From contig NC_068971.1 in assembly GCF_016808095.1 (NCBI RefSeq), positions 49,846,131 to 49,910,130 of the forward strand: 64,000 bases of DNA. The letters run 5' to 3'. The position numbers were made by a program, and so were the translations under genes. The first letter of the stretch is position 1. Every line of letters starts with the position of its first letter. Below, one piece after another: positions 44,069 through 54,341 of this stretch. Under the pieces are notes generated by a model. It did no database searches and was not told where the DNA came from. It saw only the letters and a list, made by a program, of their open reading frames with translations. Source of the stretch: Vigna angularis. Its lineage: Eukaryota > Streptophyta > Magnoliopsida > Fabales > Fabaceae.

Positions 44069-44078
44069 CTATAAATAG
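44069..44078 (+). promoter_or_regulatory. TATA box of the glutaredoxin gene at 44372
   Basis: CTATAAATAG lies about 300 bp before the ATG; removing the 85-bp leader intron brings the TATA-to-ATG distance to about 220 bp in the transcript. Confidence 0.6.
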
Positions 44079-44229
44079 TCTAGTGTATCAGCTCATTTCA
44101 AATAACCTCAAGCTTCATATAATTTTCTATTCCCCAAATCTCCTCCTTAGACTTCCAACCCAATATAGCCACTGGATCGAATTCAGTTTGGATTCGGTCT
44201 GATGGTTTGGGAGTTCTGATAAGTCTAAG

Positions 44230-44314
44230 GTAATCAATCTAATGACACCTCTTCAAAATTAGACCTTTTTTATTTGTTTCCTGTGTAACATGATGTCTTT
44301 TTTTGCTGTGTCAG
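44230..44314 (+). other. Probable 5' UTR intron of the glutaredoxin gene at 44372
   Basis: TCTAAG|GTAATC at the left and TTGCTGTGTCAG|GAACAG at the right give a GT-AG intron of 85 bp with a T-rich 3' end, between the TATA box and the ATG. If spliced, the upstream in-frame extension to 44303 is not the start. Confidence 0.55.
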
Positions 44315-44371
44315 GAACAGAATTCTGTACATATATATTTAGAAGACCAGGTGCTTGATCATTGTATCAGG

Positions 44372-44674
44372 ATGGACAAGGTGAAGAGGTTGACCTCTGA
44401 AAATGGTGTGGTGATTTTCACGAAGAGCTCTTGTTGCCTCTGCTATGCAGTCAACATTCTGTTTCAAGAACTCAGGGCGAATCCTCTGGTTTATGAGATT
44501 GATCATGACCCTGAAGGCAGAGAAATAGAGAAAGCTTTGTTAAAGCTAGGCTGCAATGCTCCAGTCCCAGCTGTGTTCATCGCAGGGAAGCTAATTGGAT
44601 CCACTAATGAAATCATGTCCCTCCACCTAAGAGGTTCACTCACTCCAATGCTGAAAGGCCAGCCTTTGTCTTGA
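44372..44674 (+). CDS. CC-type (ROXY) glutaredoxin, CCLC active site, lacks ALWL tail
   Basis: 100-residue class III glutaredoxin. Frame from ATG 44372 (MDKVKRL), with the CCLCYAV active site (three Cys), NAPVPAVFIAGK, GSTNEIMSLHL and the end LKGQPLS. The frame is open further upstream to 44303, but that stretch begins in a probable 5' UTR intron and adds non-homologous residues, so the shorter start is right. The C-terminal AxWL-type motif found in other ROXYs is absent. I recall the Arabidopsis At3g62960/At2g47880 group (GRXC13/C14) also ending without it, so this is likely a clade feature and not a recent break. It may then be unable to bind TGA factors in the usual way; this is inference. 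A tandem neighbour of the 41749 gene, 2.3 kb away. Confidence 0.93.
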   Translation: MDKVKRLTSENGVVIFTKSSCCLCYAVNILFQELRANPLVYEIDHDPEGREIEKALLKLGCNAPVPAVFIAGKLIGSTNEIMSLHLRGSLTPMLKGQPLS

Positions 44675-45596
44675 AAAGAATCACAAAACACAGTTCCTGA
44701 TACCTGCTGGAAGAATAAGCTGGCTTGAATCATTAGAGTAGTGAGCATAGTATTGATGATATTCTAGTGTTTTATGTCTCAAGTGGTTCCTAGCATTTGA
44801 TTAACCATAAAGTAATCACATAAATATTCTTAATGAAGTTTGATTTATATACTTACAGTCCCAGCTATCTGATTAAGATTTTGACAGTCCCTACTCTCCA
44901 CCACGCACTGTTTCCCATAAAAAAAAGGTAAATTTTGGGTTAATCAAGGCTAATAATCTCACCAGTTAACAAGGGGTATCAGTACAATAGTTTAGTAAAG
45001 AACATACCCTTAAAGTTTCTTCCTTAATGCATCTAAAAGGCTTGACCACCTTCCTCTCTCCTGTTTTTGTGCCTCTTTCTCCAATTTGTTTCAAACAACC
45101 ACCAGTAATATTCAATAACCTTCAACTTCAAGTCATCCTAGTAAAATGAAAAGTATCTGCAGTCACTTGCTTTGAATATGTAGTGAGTGTTTCCTTCTGC
45201 ATCTTAGGAAGAAAATATTCTCTGAAAGATATGTAAGCTGCATGCTAATTGACCAAACACTAACAGCCAAAGAACCCATTATGGTTTTGCCTGTCTCAGT
45301 CTGCCCAACCACTACATAGGTCAAACTCAATCTTCCTGTCATATTTTGCCCATCCTTCTCATGATACTTAACTTCATGTATTCTATAGTGAAGAAGAATA
45401 AATAATATAAACAGCCATAATGCCATCCAATTACAAATTATCAAATATAGTAACTTTGTTACCTTATATGATGTCTACTTTAGTCAAAATAAAATTGATT
45501 TCTGATCTGTTAAACATAAAAAACTTTTACCATCAGAGTGTTATAACTGTTACACTCAAGTAAAGAAACATTTGAAACTTTGAAAGTTGTTTTTGA

Positions 45597-45621
45597 GGGG
45601 GGGGGGGGGGGGGGGGGGGGG
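45597..45621. repeat. 25-base poly-G tract
   Basis: A run of 25 G in an otherwise AT-rich region. It is the only such tract in the window and could be a true homopolymer, a G-quadruplex-prone site or an assembly artefact. Confidence 0.9.
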
Positions 45622-47817
45622 AATAGAATATTGAAGCAACATGTAGAAAAAGGAAAAATATTGTGCTGGCATTAACTTTTCCATCTCTTGGCGTTGTCCA
45701 CAAAATTAAAAGTTAACAGGGAAATTCTCGTCTTTTTCTGATATAGTGCTATGGATTCTTCAACTTTATCCCACAATAAAGAAAGGTATTACATTCCTCA
45801 CCTTTTATTTATCCTGTGTTTATTTTTATTCCCTTCTTTTCCCCCCACAATCATCACTCAATATTGAATTATGGGAAACCATACTCTATGCTTGATCCTG
45901 CATAGTTACCAAAACTTGAACCAAAGTCACAGCAAGAGGTAGTGCTGTGAAGTTAATCCTGCATTTATGCAAAAAATAAGTCCTTCCGTAGGCATAAAAA
46001 CGTAGCTTAGTATCTTGTTGAGGAAACTTAAGCTTATCAGTTCCAAATATATTATCAAAGATATCTAGTTCCTGAGTTGAATTGAAGAAGTAACACAAGT
46101 ATAAATATAACACAAAAGCTTTAATTATCACAACATTCAGAATATTAAACTGAATACAAATTATACCAGACTAAAAGTAAATAAAATTTCTGCTTTTAAG
46201 AAATAGGAATCAAATCAACTTTCCTAACCATGTCTTGTAATATTGAATTTCCCAACTACACGTGAATTAAGATTGACTGTCAGATTGTGATAGTTGTGCT
46301 ATTGTATTTACTCGGTGATGGTCTTTCCAGGATGAACAATGGTACAAGTGAATATATGGTTTGAAATGTTCAAAGAAGATATACCAACATGAAGATTAGT
46401 GAGAATTCAAGTGTGAATATAAATTCTAAATAAATATGAGAAAATTCAACAACATAAACTCCTTGTTTTAAGGTTTTGAATATAAAGTTAAGTTAACTGA
46501 TTGAAATTTTTGGAGTTATGGAGGAAAACCTGGGAATGTTTTGTTCTGGTCCCATGCTGTGCCAGTTTTACGAGATCCCCATATCTACCATTCTTCACTA
46601 AATTATGACAGTTAAAAATCATTTTAGAAATTCAGTTGAATAAATCATGAACTTTGTCTTTGACATCAATTTGGTCTCTAGATCAGTCAGCTCCATGTTC
46701 AAAGGTTTTAAGTAAAAGATACATCAATTTCATTCTTCTATTCCTAATAAAAGCGTTCTTTCCATAACCTCTACTACTTATAATGTGCCTTATATGTTGA
46801 AATTGGAATTTTTTCTAGATAAAGAAAATAAAATACATGCTAATAAATTTTAAGCATTATATTCTGATGGCATATTCCAATGCAATGATGACTGTAAAGT
46901 AGTTCCTTAAAGAGCTAAACCATACTACAAATGTATACACAGCCTCAACAAGGCATGAATCGAATGCGTAGACAACACAGTACATTTGGCAAGCCCACTA
47001 CTTTCATAATAACAAAACAACAATCCACAACCATTTACTTTTATTGGACAATGATTGTGTTATTATAGAACATAAACAAAGATCTTCTCGCTTGGTTTAA
47101 GATAAGCATCATAAAGCCCAAACGGCGAAGATAAAGAATTCTTTTTTTCATTGATATTTCTATATCTATTACTAACCTGTTATAGCAGAAATCATGTGAC
47201 AAAACCATATGTTTTCCTTTATCATGTCCTAATTTAAAATGTTACACGATTTAGAGGTACGAAGTTACCTCAACGATTGTTTCAACAACCTTAGTGAGCA
47301 TCCTTTTTCATAGCATGCATTTTAATGAACAAAACATGGTAACTTCGGAAGAAATTTCTTTGTTGCGATCATTTTGATATTAAGTGGTTTGACTCAACAT
47401 AAATCCAAAACTAAGTGAATGACTTATGGTTGGTATGTTGATGGCTTAGTCCGTCCATGGGTTTTTCAATAGTACAATTGTGCTTTTATGCTTAAATTAT
47501 CAAGCAACAATATTAATAATAAACATAAAATAAAGAAGAAAAAAAGCAGCATTAGGTGAATTCTAATACAAGAATCACAAAGGAGGAAGAAGTATTGGGA
47601 TAGTAATATTGATTAACGTTAGATTAAATAAATTGCACAAATGTCAGTAACTTGACCTAGTGTAATCTTTCATTCATACATGGCTAATTTAGTAGAGTAA
47701 TTGTGGTTGTACGAAGATTGACTGAATACATTGTTATATTCAACTCATTAATTATCCACGATTGTCTTTGGAATATGCACAGTTAGTTCAATAACTATCA
47801 CGTGTTTCTTTATTATT

Positions 47818-48526
47818 TTATGGTTTAATTACATTTTTTTTTAATTTGTTTGAAAATTTTAAAAAAAAAATCTATAATTTTTAAAGTATAATTTTTAAAT
47901 TTTAATATTTGAAATAATTTTAAAATTTGTATTTTTCCTTGCTTATTTATAAATTTAATGTGAAAAATATAATTACAAAGTTAAACTTAATATGTTATAA
48001 ATACTGATATTTTATTGAAAGTAAAAATATATAAAATAACATTAATTCAAATATTTAGGTAAAATGATTTGATGTTTAAATTTTAAAAATTATTTAAGAT
48101 GTATATATAAGTTATAATTAATATTAATTACTAATTTTTTAAAAGATTAAAACTAAATGGAGTCAAAATTATAAATACAAAAGCTAAAAATTACAAATAT
48201 AGAGACTATATTGAATACAAAACAATGATATATGACATTATCATTAATACGTGATACTATAAAAACAAATGACACTACTATTATTACTTAACACAATAAT
48301 AACCTAACATTTTTTAAAACAAAACAAATAAATAAATATTGAAAATACTACAAACGAACATGTGAGATGGAGACTATATTAATGACAATTTAACATAAAT
48401 AACCTAATTGATTAATTTTTAAAAACTATAAAACTTAATTGTACTAAAATTACATATCTTTTTGAATTTTTCAAACAATTTAGAGAACCAAAAAGTGTAA
48501 TTAATCTTTATTTTAAACCATCATAA
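47818..48526. mobile_element. Degenerate ~0.7-kb inverted-repeat element
   Basis: The left edge ttatggtttaattacattttt and the right edge, read on the minus strand as ttatgatggtttaaaataaag then attacactttttggt, share a GGTTTAA...ATTACA..TTTTT pattern as imperfect terminal inverted repeats. GTTTGAAAA-like blocks also match inversely inside. No coding content. Confidence 0.45.
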
Positions 48527-49576
48527 TTGATTTTCTTTAGAGGTATTGCACCTTGATAATTTTATAAAACTGATTAAACTCAAGTTATGCAAAACAAACA
48601 CTTCAATAGGTTGACGGGGCAAAACAAATGTGGTGCATAAGCAATGTATCTATAGATTTGGTCGTACAAAATAAAAATAGACCACCTTTCTTTCGTGATT
48701 TCTCCGATAATTATTTAGGAATTGTTAAATATTTTTTAAACACACGACATAAATATCTAATCCAAGAAAGACTCAGAAAAACATATACTAAAGAAACAAA
48801 ACCAAATGACAAATCTCTCTCCCTTTTAAATACACTATCACTTGTCACTCATCTTTCAATGATGGTTTCTTGATCTGGTATCGTCAATTCTTTAAACTCT
48901 CTTTTTCTTCTTCTTTTCTCCGAATTGTAATTTCAAGAAACCCAAACTACATCGAAATTGAGTTAGTTTCATGTTCATATTCGATTTTTATATGTCCCTC
49001 ACCTTAGGGTTTAATTTATGTTAATTATCATATAATGTCGCACTTGGCCCAAATTTTAGGAAATTAAACAATTATGTATGTATGAATCACTTGCTTATGA
49101 AATTTGACGTGAATCATGAGCGATCTATATGAATTTCATCTCTTTCTTTCTTTTGAATTTCATCTCTTTCTTTCTTTTTGACCTTAAAATTTCCTATATG
49201 GATACAGATGCATGCCTCGTATAGGTTGTTTGGAGAATTAATTGGATCGTATGACGTTTTCACTTGGTTTTATTGATACTCTGGCTCACGTGCAATTTTC
49301 GCAAACTTGCTATAAGAAGAAATTTTTCATCAAAGTTCACAGGTTGGTTTCAATTTCATTTTGTGTTTATGTTTTAGAATTTCAATTTTTTGGTCACTAA
49401 AAGCTTATCATACTTGTCTTTCCTTCCAAGACTTCAATTTCTTTTCCTTACGATGTTAAATATAACGACAAATTTTCATGTGAAGAATGAGAATTAAATT
49501 AAATTGTGTCCTTGTGAATGAATTGTAGGTAAAAAAAAAAAAGCAAGAGTGACAGAGGTGAACACAGGTTATTGTG

Positions 49577-50124
49577 ATGGCTGAAGGGGAAAATATTGAG
49601 CTTAAATTTCGCATATATGATGGAACTGATATAGCACAAAATTTCTATTCATCATCAACAACCATTGCTACCCTCAAGCAAAAGCTAATTGCTGAGTGGC
49701 CTCAAGGTTTCTCATTTTATATACAAAACATATTTAACAATGATTTGATGACTTAGAATATTAACATAAAAATGGTTCAAATGTCTACAGGTAAAACAAT
49801 TACACCAAAGGTAGTAAGTGACCTAAAACTCATACATGCCGGTAAAATTTTGGAAAACAACAAAACTCTGGCTGATTCCAGAATAACATTCAGTGACATC
49901 CCTGGAGGTTTTGTTAACATGCATGTTGTAGTACAACCTCGAACGACTAAAAAGAAAACAGGTTTGTTCAATATAGACATATAGATTCATAAGTATATGA
50001 GTTATTGATAAAGATAATGTTTGTTTTCTATTCATAAGTATGTGTTTTTCCTTGTGATTACCTTGCAGAAAAGAACCATGAGGAGAAACAAAAGACAAAT
50101 TCATGTTCATGCACTATTGTTTAG
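49577..50124 (+). CDS. Membrane-anchored ubiquitin-fold protein (MUB), three exons
   Basis: Small plasma-membrane-anchored ubiquitin-like protein; family members are reported to recruit specific E2 enzymes to the membrane. Exons 49577-49706, 49791-49961 and 50069-50124 join to 118 residues. It starts MAEGENIELKFRIYDGTDIA and carries the ubiquitin-like core (TIATLKQKLIAEWPQ, LKLIHAGKILENNKTLAD). It ends CSCTIV, so the last four residues form a CaaX-type prenylation box with further Cys at -6 suited to S-acylation. There is no Gly-Gly tail, so it is not conjugated like ubiquitin. The ATG at 49577 was chosen; the open frame extends one codon further upstream to a GTG, which is not a plant start. 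Exon 1 ends one base into a Gly codon, completed by exon 2 (GKTITP). Confidence 0.92.
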
Positions 50125-52229
50125 TTTCCCATCAAGATAAAGTTAGAGTTCCTGTTTACAATTCTTGTGATGATTGGTGTCCAATATCTTTGTGGTTATC
50201 TTTATTTACAACACATGCATGGCTTTGTCAAATCCTTGTTGTTTGCTTATTTTAATGTTCAGTTCATTTATGGTGGAATCAAATATTAGCATTGTAAAAG
50301 TGTAACCTCAACAACTACTATAAAAGTGTTGTATGAGTCCAAATTAAGGTGCTCAATACTATTCCATGAATATGCATATTACAAATTTTACATTATTAAT
50401 ACATTAATCATTTTCCGTATGTTTGGACTAAGTTGATGAAAACAAAAGGTATCTCTCTCCAAAAGCAACTTTATATATTTACATTATAGAATATTATGAT
50501 TTGTGCTTCAATTTGATAGATAACTAAGTTGTATGGGGTGTTAAACATTAATGGTGGTTTATTTGGAGTGTCAAAATAATGGGACTATTGTTGATAAATG
50601 AATTGCTATTCCAAAATCACGATGAATATGGAAATCACACGCTAAATACGAAAACATATAACAAAGTAAAATACTTCAAATTCTATTTGTTTAGTTGTTG
50701 GTTTATAGTACCTATGGTTCAATTAAGATGAGTTACCTCATATAAAGCTAGAATTAAAAAAGCTATGTTATTGGATCTCTATAAATATATTAGGATAACT
50801 GTAATCTAAAAAGACTCACTGAAACATTGACTTGGAATTTCTTTAACTTTAAACCATAACATTTTTAATATCCAAAATATACTTTAAAATTTAAATTAAA
50901 TATATACTAATATTTAGATTTAAATTTCAATAAAATATAATAATATTAATTAACGATAGCATGTATACACTCGGGATAAAAGATAAAAAAATTGATATAG
51001 CATGAAACCGTAAAAGTTAAAGATTTAAAATTAATCAATTAATATAAATAACTATATTTTACGTTAGTATAATAAATAAACTAATAAAATATTTTAAAAT
51101 TATTTGAGATAATTATTTTTCATTCATTTTAAAATATTTGAAATAAAATGTGGTTCAAGTAGTTCTTTTACATTGATTTTTTTTAGTTTTGAACTAGTTT
51201 AACCTAATAGAAAGTGAACAACTTTTTTTATCTAATGGATCACTTGTAGGTGATTTTGTAATCTTTTTAAAACTCACTCAAATTTACTAAACATGAATAA
51301 CTTTTTTATTGAGGCATTTTTAAAGTTACATTGACATAATTTGATTAAAGAAAGTCGTGTTAAAATGATACAATTTTCATACAAGTTTTTTTTTTTTAAA
51401 TTGAAGTCGTGTAATTTTAGTACATTTTAAATTGAAGTTATGAATTACATAACTTTAGTTTACTTTTAGTAAAAATTGTATTAGGATACCAACTTTGGTC
51501 TAAAATGTTCTAAAGTAAAGTTGTTATATTAATACAGTTTCAACTAAAATTGATTAATATTTGTAGAGCTAATTAAATTAACTCTGTGAACAAAATTACA
51601 AATTATTGTTATTTTTTTTTTTCATTGTCTAATCAATTTTATTATCAAGTTAAGTTTAATACAATTTAAATAACTTAAATTGAATTATTTCTTTTACTTT
51701 TAAAGTAGTGTCTAAATTTATTTTATCCTTTAAATATTAGCTTGTTAATATACAATGAAAACAAAATAACAAAGTGTTGGGAATCCTAATTCAAAGTCTC
51801 ACATTAGATAAAAATGAGAAAGTATAACAATATATAAAGGTGAAACAGATATTAACTCATTGCCTTAAAATTTTGATTAAAATGATGTCAATCCCTTGAA
51901 TGATTGGGCTCATATCTTATTAGTATTTGTGTCTCCCCGACCTCCTCATCAAATAAAAAGAACTCCACTAAATCATGAAAGAAATAGCATTATAACTTAT
52001 AAAACCACATACAATTTTATTTCAGGTTTGAATACATAATATTTTAGAATGAAATCTAAAAATATTTTTTATTTTTCTTTTAATCTTTTATGTTGTTCTA
52101 TTAAGAATATTACATTTAGCTTTATTGATTTATTGTTAAATGACACTCACTTATTTTGTTTTTAAAAGAGGCACTTGTCTCCCTTTAATAAGATATATTG
52201 TTTCGCTCTAATTTTTAAATAAATATTTA
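50125..52229. other. AT-rich intergenic region with a possible old LTR remnant
   Basis: The first ~250 bp is the 3' flank of the MUB gene. Between 51776 and 51990 is sequence that starts TGTTGGGAATCC, mentions 'tctcacattagat' and 'gaatgattgggctcat', and looks like a decayed solo repeat of a type common in legumes. No other gene. Confidence 0.45.
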
Positions 52230-52234
52230 CTTTT

Positions 52235-52713
52235 TGTTTCGGTTGAATTTGTTCGAGGGTCGGTCGTCCTTCTTTGTTCTACTTTTTTTTTATTGTCAAA
52301 TGCTCTTCGAAAACGTAATCCATTCCGATGGGTGGTTGACCTGCACAAGACACTCTGACACTCAAGTTAGATATGTTTCATGAAGAGGTCTATATTTCAT
52401 AAAGAGCCCTATAAATATAGATTAACCCTATATTTATAGGGCTTATAGCAATCAAACTCATTAATTCATATTTGATATGGCAATAAATCCATTAATACTC
52501 GCTAATATACCTGCTAACTATCCATTAATACCATATTTTGTGCAACTCAATCACTCATAAATAGCGTATATTCGCATTTAATATAGCCATTAAACGTATT
52601 AATTGGCCATTAATGATATTTACCTTTCCTGATTAATGTTTGTCTCACAACCGGTCGATTGCCTGTTTTGGCTCCGGATTCTCCTTAGCCGATCGGTCAC
52701 CAGGTATAGTACA
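52235..52713 (-). repeat. LTR of retroelement copy 2 (3' LTR in element orientation)
   Basis: Begins TGTTTCGG and ends AGTACA on the plus strand. A CTATAAATATAG motif read on the minus strand near 52409-52420 could be the U3 TATA box, although it lies in an altered stretch not present in the other LTR. Confidence 0.88.
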
Positions 52714-52952
52714 TTAAGCCCCCCAAGTCCGAGTTAATCGTGCGGCTTTAGCCGAGGTTAACTATAGGACTTATGAGTTTGAGGGAGGTTGTTGTATCTT
52801 ATTTGGGCCGAACGGTTTCACGTATTGAATCTTTGTCATTTGTACTATATAGCTGACTGGCTGCATAGTTGACACTTAGTCATTTTTATCAGAGCTCCCT
52901 GGTTGACGAGAGTGTAAACCGCTCAATTGAGAGGGATTTTCCTCTCGGTCTT

Positions 52953-53540
52953 TGACTTCAGCTTTGACGAGAGAGATTTACCTCTCGGCCAAGAGGGATT
53001 TACCTCTTGGTCTTTAATTTCAACGAGAAGAGTTTACCTCTCGGCCGATTGGGATTTACCACTCGATCTTTGTCTTCAATCTTGACGAGAGGGATTTACC
53101 TCTCGGTCAAGAGGGATTTACCTCTTGGTCTTTAACTTCAACGAGAGGAGTTTACCTTTCGGCCGAGTGGGATTTACCGCTCGGTCTTTGTCTTCAATCT
53201 TGACAAGAGGGATTTACCTCTCGGCCAAGAGGGATTTACCTCTTGGTCTTTAACTTCAACGATAGGAGTTTACCTCTCGGCCGAGTGAGATTTACTGCTC
53301 GGTCTTTGTCTTCAATCTTGACGAGAGGGATTTACCTCTTGGTCTTTAATTTCAACGAGAGGAGTTTACCTCTCGACCGAGTGAGATTTACCGCTCGGTC
53401 TTTGTCTTCAATCTTAACGAGAGGGATTTACCTCTCGGCCAAGAGGGATTTACCTCCTTGGTCTTTAATTTCAACGAGAGGAGTTTACCTCTCGGCCGAG
53501 TGGGATTTACCGCTCGGTCTTTGTCTTCAAACTCTTCCTG
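52953..53540. repeat. 118-bp tandem array inside retroelement copy 2
   Basis: The landmark tgtcttcaa recurs at 53071, 53189, 53307, 53403 and 53522. Intervals are 118, 118, 96 (one monomer lacks ~22 bp) and 119. Each monomer has two halves built on 'gatttacctctcgg' or 'gatttaccgctcgg' motifs. An ORF at 53243-53563 follows the repeat but has no homology that I recognise. The array lies beside the polypurine end, as in copy 1, yet its sequence differs entirely from the copy-1 monomer. Confidence 0.9.
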
Positions 53541-53846
53541 AGAGACTTCGTCGTGGAAAGTGAAATTTAACAAAGTTAGCAACCACTGACTGAGCATGCA
53601 TTGCTAGGCTTAATTTATTCCATAATGAAAGCATAAGACAAGAACAAGAATCTAAATCAAATGAAATTGAATTTAAACATGACATTAATAAAAGACATGT
53701 CTTTTGTTTTGAGAACTTTTAGGAATTTTTTTACTCTTGTTGCAAAACCTGGTGCCGATCCGAAGTAGTGATGTCGAGACCGAGCGCACGTCTGGTTCTT
53801 CGTGGCTTCAGGGAGATGCCGCTCGGCCCTACGGTGGGCGCCAAAA

Positions 53847-54336
53847 TGTTTCGGTTGAATTTGTCCGATGGTCGGTCGTCCTTCTTTGCTCTGCTCTTTT
53901 TTTATTGTCCAATGCTCTCCGAAAATTTAATCCACTCCGATGGGTGGTCGACCTGCACAAGACACTCCGACGCTCAAGTCAGATATGTTTCATAAAGAGG
54001 TTTATATTTTATTATAATAGATTAAGATGTCTTTACCTGGACATTAACCCTATATTTATAGGGCTTATAGCAATCAAACTCCTTAATTCATATTTTATAT
54101 GGCAATAGATCCAATAATACTTGCTAATATACCGGTTAACTGTCCATTAATACCATATTCTTGTGGAATATCCTATCAATTACTCATAAATAGTGTATAT
54201 TCGTATTTAATATAGGCGTTAAACATATTAATTGGCCATTAATGATATTTATCTTTGTTGATTAGTGTTTATTTCACAGTCGGTCGGTTGCCTGTTTTGG
54301 CTTTGAATTCTCCTTAGCCGATCGGTCACCAGTACA
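53847..54336 (-). repeat. LTR of retroelement copy 2 (5' LTR in element orientation)
   Basis: Aligns with 52235-52713 along its full length. Differences look mostly like C/T and G/A transitions and small indels, as expected for an old, methylated insertion. Confidence 0.88.
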
Positions 54337-54341
54337 CTTTT

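Larger units (their letters stand above)
44675..49576. other. Intergenic region with G tract and decayed repeat; no gene seen
   Basis: No supported gene. Contains the 25-base G tract at 45597-45621 and a degenerate inverted-repeat element at 47818-48526. At 48,840-49,560 lie the promoter and leader of the MUB gene; pyrimidine-rich runs and sites such as ttcacag|gttgg (49336-49346) suggest leader introns that cannot be settled by eye. Confidence 0.5.
52235..54336 (-). mobile_element. Non-coding LTR retroelement, copy 2 (2.1 kb), same family as copy 1
   Basis: LTRs 52235-52713 (479 bp) and 53847-54336 (490 bp) flank an interior without retroviral-type ORFs. A perfect target duplication ctttt lies at 52230-52234 and 54337-54341. 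On the minus strand a primer binding site TGGCGCCCACCG follows the right-hand LTR three bases in (53832-53843), and a purine-rich GGACTTGGGGGGCTTAA precedes the left-hand LTR, so the element is on the minus strand. The ~150-bp leader next to the right-hand LTR matches copy 1 (shared gcaaaacctgg, tgatgtcgag or aatgtcgag, gagcgcacgtct), so the two are one family. The interior is largely a 118-bp tandem array. Class: LARD/TRIM-like derivative of a Ty3/Gypsy element by inference. Confidence 0.92.

Noticed and set aside
44303..44371. N-terminal extension of the fourth glutaredoxin
   Set aside because: The extra 23 residues are not glutaredoxin-like and start inside a probable leader intron; the ATG at 44372 matches the family start.
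44650..44674. Recent frameshift removing the ALWL tail of the fourth glutaredoxin
   Set aside because: A +1 reading gives ASLCL, which faintly resembles ALWL, but I recall that the Arabidopsis orthologue group also lacks the motif, so an inherited clade feature is more likely. Kept only as a question in the findings.
53243..53563. 106-codon ORF with repeated FNxRSLPL motifs
   Set aside because: It is a by-product of the 118-bp array in retroelement copy 2.
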